Shown here: one piece after another, positions 18,428 to 29,831 of the stretch
Position numbering within the stretch: the first letter of the stretch is position 1
Layout of the letters: each line of letters starts with the position of its first letter
Source of the DNA: Isoetes taiwanensis
Lineage: Eukaryota; Streptophyta; Lycopodiopsida; Isoetales; Isoetaceae
NCBI GenBank assembly: GCA_021234155.1
Contig: JAJEKV010000027.1
Span: 13,537,903-13,601,902, forward strand
Length of the DNA: 64,000 nucleotides
Direction: 5' to 3'
Notes under the pieces: model-generated
The model's database searches: none
Seen by the model: the letters and a program-made list of their open reading frames with translations, nothing else
Told to the model about the DNA's origin: nothing
Position numbers and translations under genes: made by a program

Positions 18428-21400
18428 GATTAATTGACATAGTTTATCCATTTACAATTTCTTTGTCTTATTGCATGAAATGATTTTTGGCTTTGTCCTC
18501 AAGAATAACTGGATCAGTCAAGTTATGATCATCTTCTTTATTAAAAGAGATGGCTTTGGTATTTGTGCCGGAACGCCGCATGTGCAGACGCATGCGGCGT
18601 TCCCTCTTCCGCATGCGGGACTATTTTGGTCGTCTGAGTTTCCTCTCTTACCTCCACTATCATTAGTTCAAATTATTTTGCTTTGCCGGACATGGTGTAC
18701 ACTGCCGGACTCAGATTTGGCTTCATCTCGGATTTCCTCCAGCCCTTCTGCGCTTTTCTTTCCCCTGATGCAGACTGTAGCGGCCTGGGGTTGCTAGATG
18801 CTCCTGTTTCTTAAGCAATGCGGCCAACAGAGGCATGCTCAACCCATTGGATTTAGTTTCGGCTATTTCTGGCCTTCCCGACAGCTTCTGGTTGCTTTAG
18901 CGTGAGTTTTGGAGCAGAAAAAGTTGTCTTCCTCTGTTTCTCTATTTTCCGTCAACATTTTTTTTCCTCTCTGTGTGGGCAGGTAGGTAACGCAGCATCT
19001 GCAGCTGCCGTTACGCTGGGGATATGATGCGAGGGAGGGAGATAGTTATATCTTCATGGCCGAGAGCTGCATCTTTCGCCTTCAGAGTTATGCTTCAGAT
19101 CATCTTTGGTTTGCAACAAGCAATGCATTAGGTCTAGGCTCTGCTCGGTTTTATCAAAATCTAAGTAGGCAAATCTTCCCTGATATGCAAAAGTGTAAAT
19201 CTTGGGTTTCAGAACGCCAATGTCTGCCTTCCCGAAGCATTGGTTTATGCTTTCTCCCATGGCTTATCTTCTATGATTATGTATGGGCGTGCTTTTGTGC
19301 GGCCTTCCTTTAGAAGAGCTTTGGACGTTCAAAAGGATGCTGGTCATGTCAGGTAACTGTATTGAGCTTAAGGTTTCTTCATGGATGAGTGCCAAATTCT
19401 AATGCTCTTTATTTTCTGGCTGAGCGGTTTCTGTAAGTCTCACTGCAATGAACGTTTTTGGCAGAGCGTTTTCTAAGTCTCGCTGCTGATTATGGCTCCC
19501 TGGAGGACGGCCTGCATAAGGTAGTCGATTCATGTTTGAAGTCATGTAGCTCTTTTTTCCGGCTTAGAAGCCCAATTTATTTTAAAACCTGGGAGGCCTT
19601 TGCATAGAACAAGAGGTGCTGTTTTTTTCTTCCCAGGTCGGCTTCTGGAGCTTCAGACTTTGTTCCCTGGTATGATGCTTTTAGTCAAGGAAGACATCCA
19701 TGGTTCTATTATGATACTGCATGTATAATTGTTCCCTGAAGCTTCAACTGTATGGTCTATAAGTCCTGATTATTTTGGTCGTTATGGCGATCACCTAGAA
19801 CTTGGTGCATGTTGCATTGGCAAAATGAAGCTAGATACCCTTTTGTCACATATCAACTCCAATGATGATTTGAGACTTATTTCTGCAGTTGCAGACTATG
19901 ATTGCGATTCCTACACTTTATTTACTGTATCCATGTTGCCCACTTTATACACTGGATGTTGTAGTTGTGGGAGCAACCATTATTTTTGTTCAGGGTACCG
20001 GCATATGCTGGCAATGACAAACAGTATGTTATTAGATCACTATTTCGTTTAGAAAAAGAATGTGGTTGCAGTCACTCTACATTGTCATGTGTTGCAGTGA
20101 TTGAACTAAGGAAGCTTAGATCAAACCAGCTGTGCCATAAGTGCCTACCATATGTCTCCGCTCGCCTTCTAGAAACCCTCCGTTAGGTATAATTGATTCT
20201 GAGATTTATTAAACAACATGCAGAAATGATATTTGGTACTCTGGTGAACATCCTTTCAGTAAAAGGACTCCTTTTGCATGCGCTGTTGCAAGGCTTAAAG
20301 CCCTTTTGACTCCTGTCTATTTTTCCAGATCTTCAAGTTTTCCTGCATCCAAGGAAGAGATTTGCATTGCCATGGGCGAATTTCCTACATCTAGGAAAAG
20401 TTCCATTTTTTTGAGGTATAATTTAAACCTTTATCTAAGTGTTCTTTTCCTCTATGGATTGCTTCATAGCTCCATTATTTGATAAGTTGTTGGACTTCGT
20501 TACAGTTGTTTGAAGTTCTATTTCATGCCCTTTGCTGCAACATGTCATTTCTTCTTCCCCTTTTAACCAGTCTGAGACCCATGGGCGCTTCACTAAGCAG
20601 ATGAATATTAAAAAAGTCTTGCTGGCCAAGTTCTTCACTCCAGTTTAACTGCCATTTTCATGTTAAAAGATTATGATATGCTATTATAATTTAAGCACAA
20701 ACATCTACCTTGCCAATTCAGTGGCATCTGATTATTTGCCTTATCTGTATAAAGTTCTAGAAAGATTTATTTTCTGTTTTTCACTGGTTATTTTATGGCT
20801 CTACAAGGACGGAGGGTTTAAACTTTAAGGGCATGTTCACAGGCTTCATGCAAGTGCTTCTCTCTTATCCGTATCTTGGAACAGAACTGTGATTTCAGAA
20901 TCTCATTCCACACAGCGTATTGTTGATAATCAGCAGGAGTTCTTGGTCCCACAAACAAAGCGATCATAGCGGCTTTATCTATACATTAACGTATGATAGA
21001 GGCAGAAAGACCATAGTTTTTTTGTAATATGGATTCAGAAAATGCTTTAGTTTACATCTTATTGTTAAACATATATGCCATATTTGGCAGGAAGGAGGAT
21101 GCAGAAGAGTCGAGAAGAATGAATACCTATCAAAATTCAATAGCATCTACAATTAGGTTAAATAATGCAAAATATTATTCAAGATCAAAGTGGAACTAAG
21201 TTTGTATACATTTATGCTCAGCACAAGATGTTTAATTTCAGTTATTTAAAGTACAATTTGTACATTATCTTTGTTAAGTTTGATTCCGGGACTAAGTAAC
21301 AGGTATTTTGTTGCAACAGGTCATCTTTAATGTCCGCGCGAGCTCTTGCCCTGTACTTGGTACTAATTTTCTTGAAAATCTTCAAGATTTTACTTCTACT

Positions 21401-21995
21401 ACTTTGTAACATCTTCCTTATGGAATTAGAGCATGCTGGCATTAGCAATAATGAGTTTGTTATGTATGGACTGGCAATAACTCCTTGCAATATCACATCT
21501 CCATTCAAGTTGTGATTATTTTATCTTTCGATTAATTCTTAGCTAAGTTATTGGTTGGTTTAACTTCCAATGCCTCTTATCATGAGAATTTGAGAGGCCT
21601 TTTGGTGGTATCTAAAGTTTGAAAGCATATATTGTTATTATAGGTCCAAAATATTTAAGTTAACTCTCCCTGTACTTAGGACTTAAAAGGCAAAGTATGT
21701 TACTCAAAAGGCTCTACAACAAAAACAATAAAAGTTTCTACAACAATTTCACATAAGGTAGCAGAATAACTAAATAAACATATGCATGTCAAACATGTTT
21801 GATAAATCACACATTTAGTGTTAAAGAGGTTGGAGTTTAGGGCTTAGGGGATTATGACTTTGGGGTTAGATGATTTATTATAATGAACTTCGAAATATAA
21901 GATGCAGCTCAGAGATTGAGCCCTTTACACTTGGCATTGCATTACATTTATGAACACAAACACATTTAAAATTTCATTTCACACGTCCACAATTA
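18428..21995. other. Intergenic or 3' region, no gene recognised
   Basis: This follows the KDSR stop codon and could begin with its 3' UTR. It holds a GC-rich hairpin at 18570-18603 and many short frames, the longest being 107 codons at 19729-20052. None has recognisable content. Base composition is AT-rich with few CpG. Confidence 0.45.
18570..18603. repeat. Perfect GC-rich inverted repeat (hairpin)
   Basis: GGAACGCCGCATG at 18570-18582 pairs exactly with CATGCGGCGTTCC at 18591-18603 around an 8-base loop. A further partial copy CCGCATGCGG follows at 18609-18618. It lies 143 bp after the KDSR stop codon, in otherwise AT-rich DNA. Confidence 0.85.
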
Positions 21996-22026
21996 GTGCC
22001 CGGCATCGCCGGGCACACGTTTCTAG
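21996..22026 (+). mobile_element. Helitron-like 3' terminus
   Basis: GTGCCCGGC (21996-22004), loop ATC, GCCGGGCAC (22008-22016) form a perfect 9 bp hairpin. Six bases later CTAG (22023-22026) is followed by T. A GC-rich hairpin about 10 nt before a terminal CTRR, with insertion before T, is the known 3' signature of Helitron rolling-circle transposons. The 5' end (TC after an A) was not identified, so the element's length and whether it contains the KDSR exon are open. Confidence 0.6.
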
Positions 22027-22324
22027 TGGTTCATTAAAATTGGATAAAATGAGATGGTGATGGCTGGTATTACAAAATTGTTAAATGACATAGATAACAT
22101 CAAGCTCGAAATCAAATGACATGGCTTTTCCTTGCACAAATTCTGTCTTACACTGCTTTTGCATTATTTAATGGTGGTTTACAGTAACAAATGGATCTCT
22201 CAGATTAGGACATGGTTCATAAATGTAATATGAGATGGTGATGTTCTCCATGTTCACCCGATCACCTTATAAAACAATTCTTTGCTTCTTAGGTTTATAG
22301 TTTGAGGATGAGTGATTTGCTGCA

Positions 22325-22476
22325 ATTATATATCATATTTATCCAATGAATGGATCAGTTAGTTTATGGGCATGGTTCATAAATATAATATGAGATGGTG
22401 ATTATATATCATATTTATCCAATGAATGGATCAGTTAGTTTATGGGCATGGTTCATAAATATAATATGAGATGGTG
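22325..22476 (+). repeat. Two-copy tandem repeat, 76 bp unit
   Basis: 22325-22400 and 22401-22476 appear identical, starting ATTATATATCATATTTATCC and ending ATATGAGATGGTG. A diverged partial copy (CATGGTTCATAAATGTAATA and onward) precedes them near 22210, so the unit or its end has been copied more than once. Confidence 0.9.
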
Positions 22477-23274
22477 ACGTTCTCGATGTTAACCTGATCA
22501 CCTGGAAATGTGTTTGAAAATAAAATTGGGTTCGCACTAAATGAGCCTATCTATAAATTTGAAAGGTTCACTCAAGTACCCTATCGTGGATCAACATTGG
22601 ATGATCAAGATTGAACTCGCATCCAATTCATGCAACTTCAACTACAACTATAAAGGATGGATACAATTTTAGATGCCACTAGATACACTTATAACTATAC
22701 CTTTGCTCTACCATACATTCATACATTGTCGGGGTAATATCCTAAAGAATGCCTAGCAATTTTTCATGCCTAACGCACATTATCCCAATGTTGTAAATTG
22801 CATTGCTCTTTAAATTGCCGCTAAAGCCCAGCTATCATTGTGCTCATCATTTCCCTTCATATATAGCAATTAGCACCATCCATGAAACAATACGAATATT
22901 ACCCCCATACTTATAGACACTAGCTTTTAAACTGACAAAGACACTAGCTCCAACAAGATTGCTATCCAACACAATTTCGTTCAAATCAATGTCATGTTGT
23001 GACTCCTTTCCTTCTATGTAAAAATGCCACTACATAATATCCCAACATAAGATATTATTCCTAAACCCAACACTTATTGCAAATCATTTAGAAATAGGAA
23101 AGCGCTTCCTATGCTTCCATATTACCAAGCTCCAAACTCATAATTTGATAGATGTCTTTCTAATCAATGTTCTAGCACACTCTTCAAGCAAAATAAAAAG
23201 AGTTTTGCAATCTTTTCTAACAACAAAACCCCTTCTCCACTTATTGCAAATCACTTAAACATACAAGAAATTTA

Positions 23275-23300
23275 TCGCGGCGGCCTTGCGGCCGCCGCGA
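23275..23300. repeat. Perfect 11 bp GC-only stem hairpin
   Basis: TCGCGGCGGCC (23275-23285), loop TTGC, GGCCGCCGCGA (23290-23300). The stem is almost all G and C in an AT-rich setting. Unlike the one at 21996 it is not followed by CTRR at the right distance, so it is not called a Helitron end. Confidence 0.85.
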
Positions 23301-23785
23301 ACATTTCTCTTCTCCAACCCGCTGCAAAAGAAGTTTTGTGCTAAGTTGAATAGATTTCAATTCTGGACATCCTTGAGATGTGAAAGAACATGCAGGAGTT
23401 GAATCTGCATGTTCCTCAAACTATATTAGTTTTGAGAATCTACTGCTCATCCTCTTGTGGCATTCCCTTGATAAAAATTTGGCTGCTTATTCATGTTAAA
23501 AGTTTTAGTTTTATGAGCTTGGTGCCCGCCATACCCATCATTGTAGTTTTTATCTTATGAGAGTTTATACTATACCCTTTGTCATTCCATGTCTCCTTCA
23601 AACTCAAAGAGCACTAAAAATTTTCTTGCTCAAAGAGCACTAAAAAATTTCTTCTGAAGCACCAATTCATTCGAGAGACTACCCAATAGAGTTAATACTT
23701 GAAGAGAGAATCTGAGCCATAGCCCATTATTGAGTGAAGAACTTACCCCAAAAATGCAATTAACTTATGACTACTCCAATTTTTG

Positions 23786-23786
<1 letters not shown>

Positions 23787-23827
<41 letters not shown>
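23787..23827. repeat. Homopolymer of 41 T
   Basis: An uninterrupted T run. It could be the complement of a poly(A) tail of a minus-strand retroposed sequence lying to its right (about 23828-24290), but no target duplication or tRNA-like head was found. Its length may also reflect assembly or polymerase slippage. Confidence 0.8.
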
Positions 23828-26800
23828 CCTGAGGAAGTCGCACCTAGCCTCAATAACGCCCATTATTGGGTTCTCATTTCCAGGCCTAGAATTTAGCAAA
23901 GCCTTAATTACTAGGTGCTACCCAAGTGGTCCTAGATATTGCATCTAAACATCGAACTTCTTTTAAGGGGGGAGGTTTTGGATTGCCCCTCTTAAGGGGG
24001 GTGGTTTTGAGCATCTTAAGGAATGTTTTTGGGTTGCCCTGTTAAAGTGCAATTCGTTAGGTAGTTAGCATATCTAATGGTGCAATGGCTAAAATTTTGG
24101 TACCAATTTAATTCAAGGGCTATATGCTTTGTCTCAAGGGGAGGCAATTTTGTGGATATCAAGTGACTCTATTGTTAATTTCACCCAATGGTCCGACAAT
24201 CATAGGGTACAATTTTGTGGATATCAATTAATCTATCGTGGACTTTAACCCTATGGTTTGATAATCATAGGGTGACCCGAAAAAAAGCATCTTGTTTTTT
24301 AAGGAAAGTCATACCCGCGCTATGACTTCTGCCTACCACAAAGAGTTGTTGTAAAACAGAGGGGGTATTCCTTAGGAATGAAGCATCTAAGTCCACCGCT
24401 TCAACCCATGAATAGGAGTGACTTTTTTTGCACCACCCAAAGTTTCTTCAAAGGTTAAAAAACCCGATAACCGATGCGATGATGGCTTGTTGTTTGGCAA
24501 GTTTTTCATACCCCCAAGGAATGCTTATGCCAATGCCTATGAACGACTTGTGTGCAATCACAATGCCTTGCACAAGTTTTAATGACATTGAGATACATAT
24601 TGACCATTTCAACGCCCCGAGATATTTCAATGCCATTATGGAAATCTACACTTTCGTTAGATGTAAAACTCGAGTAAATTCCTATAGAACCTAACAATCA
24701 TTTACATTAGATCCTTATAAATGTGCATTGCCACCAAAAAGTTGATGTCTAGTAAGGGATGAGATTAACATTTGTATTGTTTTTTGACAGTAGCATACAA
24801 CTTGGGTATATAAGATGGTATAATAAACTCCAATCTCGCAAGCATCAAAGTTGAATGCACACACGTTTTTTGCCTTCATTCTTGAACATTTAATGATGTC
24901 TTCTTGTGTCATCTTGCATCTTCATTCCATGCTTCTAAAACAATATCTATCCATCTATCTTACCCCTTTGCAAGGCACTAATTCCAAAAAAGACTGAAAG
25001 AAATTAGAAATGTCGAAAAACTTCACAAGCAAGACTTTAAACAAAAAGAACTAGGCAATAGCTATAGCTCGTGGTGGAGACCTCAAACTTGTCATTGAAG
25101 GGCGTAAGCCCGCCATTAGACAACATCCGGATAAAAAAAATTCACCAAGGGATAACTAAGATCCACGATTCCAAAGGATAATAGAAGTCTTCATGCATGC
25201 CACTGCTTTTTTAGGCTAGAGCTACGCATCACTTCTTCCGATATAATTTGAAGTCCTCAAAAATCCAAAGCAATTTTTTTTTTTCTCAAATTGCTTCACT
25301 AGAATTGAAATGTCTCTTTGAAACGGATAAACATGGAAAATTCCAAGACCTAGATGTAACAGAGAATGTTTTGAAAACATGCAAACACGTATGTTGTTCT
25401 TGGTGCAAATGAAAGACGCAAATATCATGCCGAACCCGCAATGATCCCTTTGCCATTTAACAAAGCTAATTATATAATATCGATGATCCGCATTACCAAG
25501 ACATAAGCATAAACCCCCGCATTCAACACCCTTATATTTCGGCAATTTTGCTTGGTTTGAGAAAAATCCTGGAGTAAAAAAATTCTGGAAAAATGACAAA
25601 GTGATATGCATGCTCATCATATAATAGATCATATAATAGGGAACATGCTTAGTGGGAAAAAACCCACTTTGGATTGGTAAAGATCGTCCAACGCCAATTA
25701 CCAAATGTTCAATGTTAAGACCGAATGTGTGCATTTTGCACAAGAACCACACAAAATTAGCAAAAAGGGAAGAGCATATTCACAAAGAAGAATTGCATGT
25801 AAAGCAAAAGAGGAAGCATACATGTCTTAGAGCCGTTTATCCCGGACATCGAATTCTTCCTTCCGCGATGCGCAACTAAGAACCAACAAATGAAAATATC
25901 TTCACATAATGAAGAACTACCTTATCCACGAAAATGCCGCTACTCCGGACCGAAAGTTGAAGGAGACAATGGGGTCCCGTAACCCATTGTAAAGTGTCCC
26001 GCGTAAATGGCGCACGACGCCAGTAACAACCTACTTAACTTAAATCTAGAAAGATGGGGACCGCCATATAATTAAGCCTAGACACATATCAAACGCTTTA
26101 AAGTGACGAAAGGGGATTCCAAATCTACCATAAATGAAATGCCTCCTACTACTTACAAACATAATAAACATCCGATCCAGACTTCAGGTCTCTAATATCT
26201 TATATTGTGTAAAAAGGACACACAATTAATTTCCTCCGAAATCTTAAATCATATGCCCAAATCCTTCAACTGTTGAGAGTCTAAGCTTTCATGCCTATGA
26301 CAGATGCAATATGATTCTACATTTGGTCTGATTTATGATCGTTATTTACCTTTTGGTCATATGCAAATTCAATACTTACATCTTCCCAAAAAGCCTTTGT
26401 CTAAGAAGTCAAAGCGGATGCAACACAAAATATCGGGAAAAAATATGGCCAAATTTCCATCTTAAATGTCTTTCCAGAGCCCCTTGACTAAAGCGGATGC
26501 AACACCTAAAATATTAGGATTTGTTACAATTCACATTTTTGAGGACGCCTTTCCGAGAGCATGAGATTCATACACAATTACACGTAATATCATCTCAAAG
26601 ATGATTTAACATCGTAGGAAATCACCATCACCTTTGGTGTTTCTAGACCCGCCACCATTTTCTCCTCGAAATACATTGACAATCGGCATTTAAATCCATA
26701 TAGATGATGCAAATGCGTAACAAATAAGAGGACATGCTATTTAGAACTAGACAAATAGATAAAACACAAGCATGGTGTAAACATTTGAGTCGTACAAATT

Positions 26801-29300
26801 ACCTTGCACATTCACAAATACCAAACACTCAAAGAAGAACAACTCTTCTCCACTTCTACTTGGATCCCCAACTCTTCGTTGCCTTAACATGCATAATTCC
26901 GCCAAGTTTCTTTGCTCCATGATCACATACATTTGGAACATCTTATACTGCGTTTATGCCTCCCTGATAAAGCATCTAACTCAATATATCTTTTCAACCT
27001 TTAGTACTTCACGTAATATATCTTAAAGGCAAAGATTATAGCGCATTATAAACTAAAACTTTATAGCTATGGGCCATGTCTTCGTGGATGTGCCTTGGAT
27101 GCACTAGATCTAATGGGGCAAAAAAGCAAGTAGTCCAAGGAGGGTAATATGCAAAGAGGGCTGATCACCTTCAAGATATTGCTAAGTATAACTAAAACAA
27201 CTTTCAAAATCCAACGAAAGGCATCCTAGGAAGATTATCCTGCTGGCTATCCTAGCCGCTTCAAAGTGGATGCTCCCCCACATCAACATTTTGCATCCTA
27301 TCTTATCTTCCTCAAAAGATTGCTCAGTGCTTCTATTTTGTCACCGCTTTTGAATTCTTAGTCACCTACATATATTACCTTTACATCCTCTGTTGAGTTT
27401 CCAAAAGGGTATATTTCCTTTTGCATGCTATGAAGACCATGACATAAAACTAAGTTCCCCATAGTGGACTTTTACCTATACTTATGCTTTTGCATACACT
27501 GCCTTATGCACCTCAGTTTTATAGTATATTCTTTAAGGGTATGCAAGTGTAGACAAACATATATAATCGGGACACACGTGCATTCTCATGCTAGGTCCCC
27601 TAGTAAAGCTTTCGTGGGGCACTCGACGCATCCGACTTCATCACCGCAAAGACTATAATAGTAGTGTAGTAGTTCTCAAGTAAATCACTCTAAATAACCT
27701 CGACATAAAAGAAAGGAAATTTCTATTACTCGCAACTTTGCCCTCGCAATCTCCGAGATATAAGCATGCATAAAAATGTATTACCTACAAACGCCTCCAT
27801 GTTCGCTGGCTGGGCTGGGCTGGCCTTCTAACTTTTCCTACACAGATTCGCTATGCAGTAAAATGAGGCTGCCTTTCCTGGCCGCAAAGGAGCGCCACCC
27901 TAAAGTCAGCTGCTGAGAAAGCAAGGAGTGCAAATTTTAATCATGCCAATGGGGGGTAGCATGTTGGACCTTCAAAGGAAAACCGGCGAGAAGCTACATA
28001 CATGACAAGATTGAGGGCTCAGCTTCATTGTCATAGATTTATCCGGGGCCAAAAACCGGTAAATAACGTAATCCGTGAGCATGGCAATCAAATTTATGTG
28101 TTTAAACTGATAAATTTGCAAGCACTATAATCAATTGCCCATCGATGATCCGCCGGATGCCCTTTGAGAGCTGCGCTATAACCTAGCCATGTGCTCCCAA
28201 ATCGGCATCAAAGGAAAAATGTAGAAAGTATTTTTGGGGAAAAATGAGTATATCAAGCAGCTAATTCCAAGGATTTCGCTAAACAGGATTTTTGTGCCCA
28301 AACATGTTCAAGCAAGTAGATAAGCGAGAAATGTAGCCATCTTGCACATGCAAAATATATGTAGTGCCAGCCAAAACTGCTAGAAGCATCCCATCTTTAC
28401 CCGCACTCGGGGCAAAGATTGCCAGCAATAGTAAAGTGGCCTTCTCTTCAAAATGCAAAAAAGAAGAAGGAATGGGAGTAAACCATGCCCGACATGTCGT
28501 GAATCGTTTAAAGTAAGCTGCCTCTTTGTTTGCTCTCGGCTCTCAGAACTGAAGCTTTTCTAATCAAGGCTACACCTGCTCTTTGGGGCCAAGCTTTTGC
28601 CCATTTTTGCCTTTCCTAGACCTAAGGTTATTCCCGTTTTCGTGTCCTGGCTCCTGGCTCTTGTCTTGGCTTCTTATCTCAGCGGGAATACCTCGGGTTT
28701 GAAGCGTAGCCTCGCTATGGTACTTTAACATGCAAATAGCTTAGGGATTTTGCGCAAGTGCAGCAAGAAAGCTTCTCACCGTGAGAGATCTCCGCGACGG
28801 GATGAATCGCAGTCGCACCATCCAATACTTTGTCGCTTAAGGTTCTTTTAGAAAATGAGAGAAAATGTACCGTCAAGCTTTATAGTTAAGCCCCGTAGTA
28901 AAAATACCTCCTATTTTTCTTTCCGAAGAAGGAAAACAAATGATACCTTTATATAGCGAAATGTTGTATTTACCAAGTTTCCAAATCGCTAAATCCTAGG
29001 CGTGCGCGCCTCAGCCCAACAATCTCACAATAATATTAAGGTTATCTACTATATTACCTGCTTGACATCCTCCCCTTATTAATAATACTACCTTTGGAAA
29101 CACCTTCAAAATGCACAGCCGTGCCTAGGGTCCAAATACCACATGGGCTACAAAATTATTTATTCAATTATATATGAAATGAATTACCCCTTGCCCTCCA
29201 AAGACATATTTTCAATTGTTCTAGCTAACCAAGAAAACAACCAATCTCAACTAGAACGCCGCACATATATAACTAGTGCGTATAATAAGTTCCCACTAAT
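23828..29300. other. Intergenic, no gene recognised
   Basis: Contains a diverged two-copy repeat (24145-24274) and a direct repeat AAAGCGGATGCAACAC at 26411 and 26490. The longest frame, 176 codons on the minus strand at 25222-25752, is rich in F, Y, H and C without any recognisable motif and is not called a gene. CpG becomes visibly more frequent from about 24.3 kb rightward than in 15-24 kb. Confidence 0.4.
24145..24274 (+). repeat. Diverged two-copy tandem repeat, about 65 bp unit
   Basis: Both units begin CAATTTTGTGGATATCAA and end AATCATAGGGT, with moderately diverged middles. This is older than the 76 bp duplication at 22325. Confidence 0.75.
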
Positions 29301-29478
29301 AAGAACTTGTCAAATATTGCCCCGCACGCCTCGCGAAGATTTACCTTAGCAAAGGGAGCTTCTCCAAAACCGTAGTCATCATCGCATTTAATTTCTGCTA
29401 AGCCATTCTAACTCTATAGCCGCAACACTTTTGAAAAGATATTACGACAATAGCTCACAGAACTTACGGTTAACAATG
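29301..29478 (+). repeat. Dispersed repeat, copy 2
   Basis: Homologous to 15391-15556. This copy keeps several CG-containing positions where copy 1 has TG or TA (for example CCGTAG against CTGTAAG, AGCCGCAAC against AGCTACAAC, CTCGCGAAG against CTAAAGAAG). It is also bracketed by TATAATAAGTTCC..ACTAATAAGA at 29281-29303 and 29479-29503, a direct repeat of about 24 bp. Confidence 0.7.
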
Positions 29479-29805
29479 TATAATAAGTTCCTCACTAATA
29501 AGATACACACACCTTTATTAAAGCCAAAATGGCGCTACCTGGCTTCTCACAGCCAGTACAAGAAACAAATAGCATTCTCACAGGCTGAGGTAGATAATAT
29601 TGCTTTCCATATGGTATGGCGTGTAAAAGAATATCCTCTAAGCAGTTTTGTTGGGGCAATGCACAAAGCTCTCTATAAAAGTTGTTGACTCCCTTCACAA
29701 CCTACAAATCTAAAGATAATCCTGCGGGCTCACACGTGAGGTTAAGCGTACTCAGTGCGGAACGCATGCATAAGCCGTTGGGATTGATATTGATATTCTT
29801 CCTTT

Positions 29806-29831
29806 AATAATAATAATAATATTATTATTAT
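29806..29831. repeat. AT-only microsatellite palindrome
   Basis: AATAATAATAATAAT is followed directly by ATTATTATTAT, giving a self-complementary AT hairpin of about 11-13 bp. Confidence 0.85.

Larger units (their letters stand above)
22027..23786. other. Intergenic with local repeats, no gene seen
   Basis: AT-rich sequence with a 76 bp tandem duplication (22325-22476), an earlier partial copy of it (about 22208-22245), and a GC-rich hairpin at 23275-23300. No frame of note. Confidence 0.5.

Noticed and set aside
22325-22476. Tandem repeats considered as a CRISPR array
   Set aside because: Two contiguous 76 bp units without spacers, in a eukaryotic context.
23787-24290. Possible minus-strand SINE ending in the 41-nt homopolymer
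   Set aside because: A GGTTCTCATTTCC word resembles a pol III B box, but no properly spaced A box, tRNA-like head or target duplication was found.
25222-25752. 176-codon minus-strand frame, among the longest in the right half
   Set aside because: No motif, odd composition (F, Y, H, C rich), and no promoter or splice context. It is likely a chance frame in AT-rich DNA.
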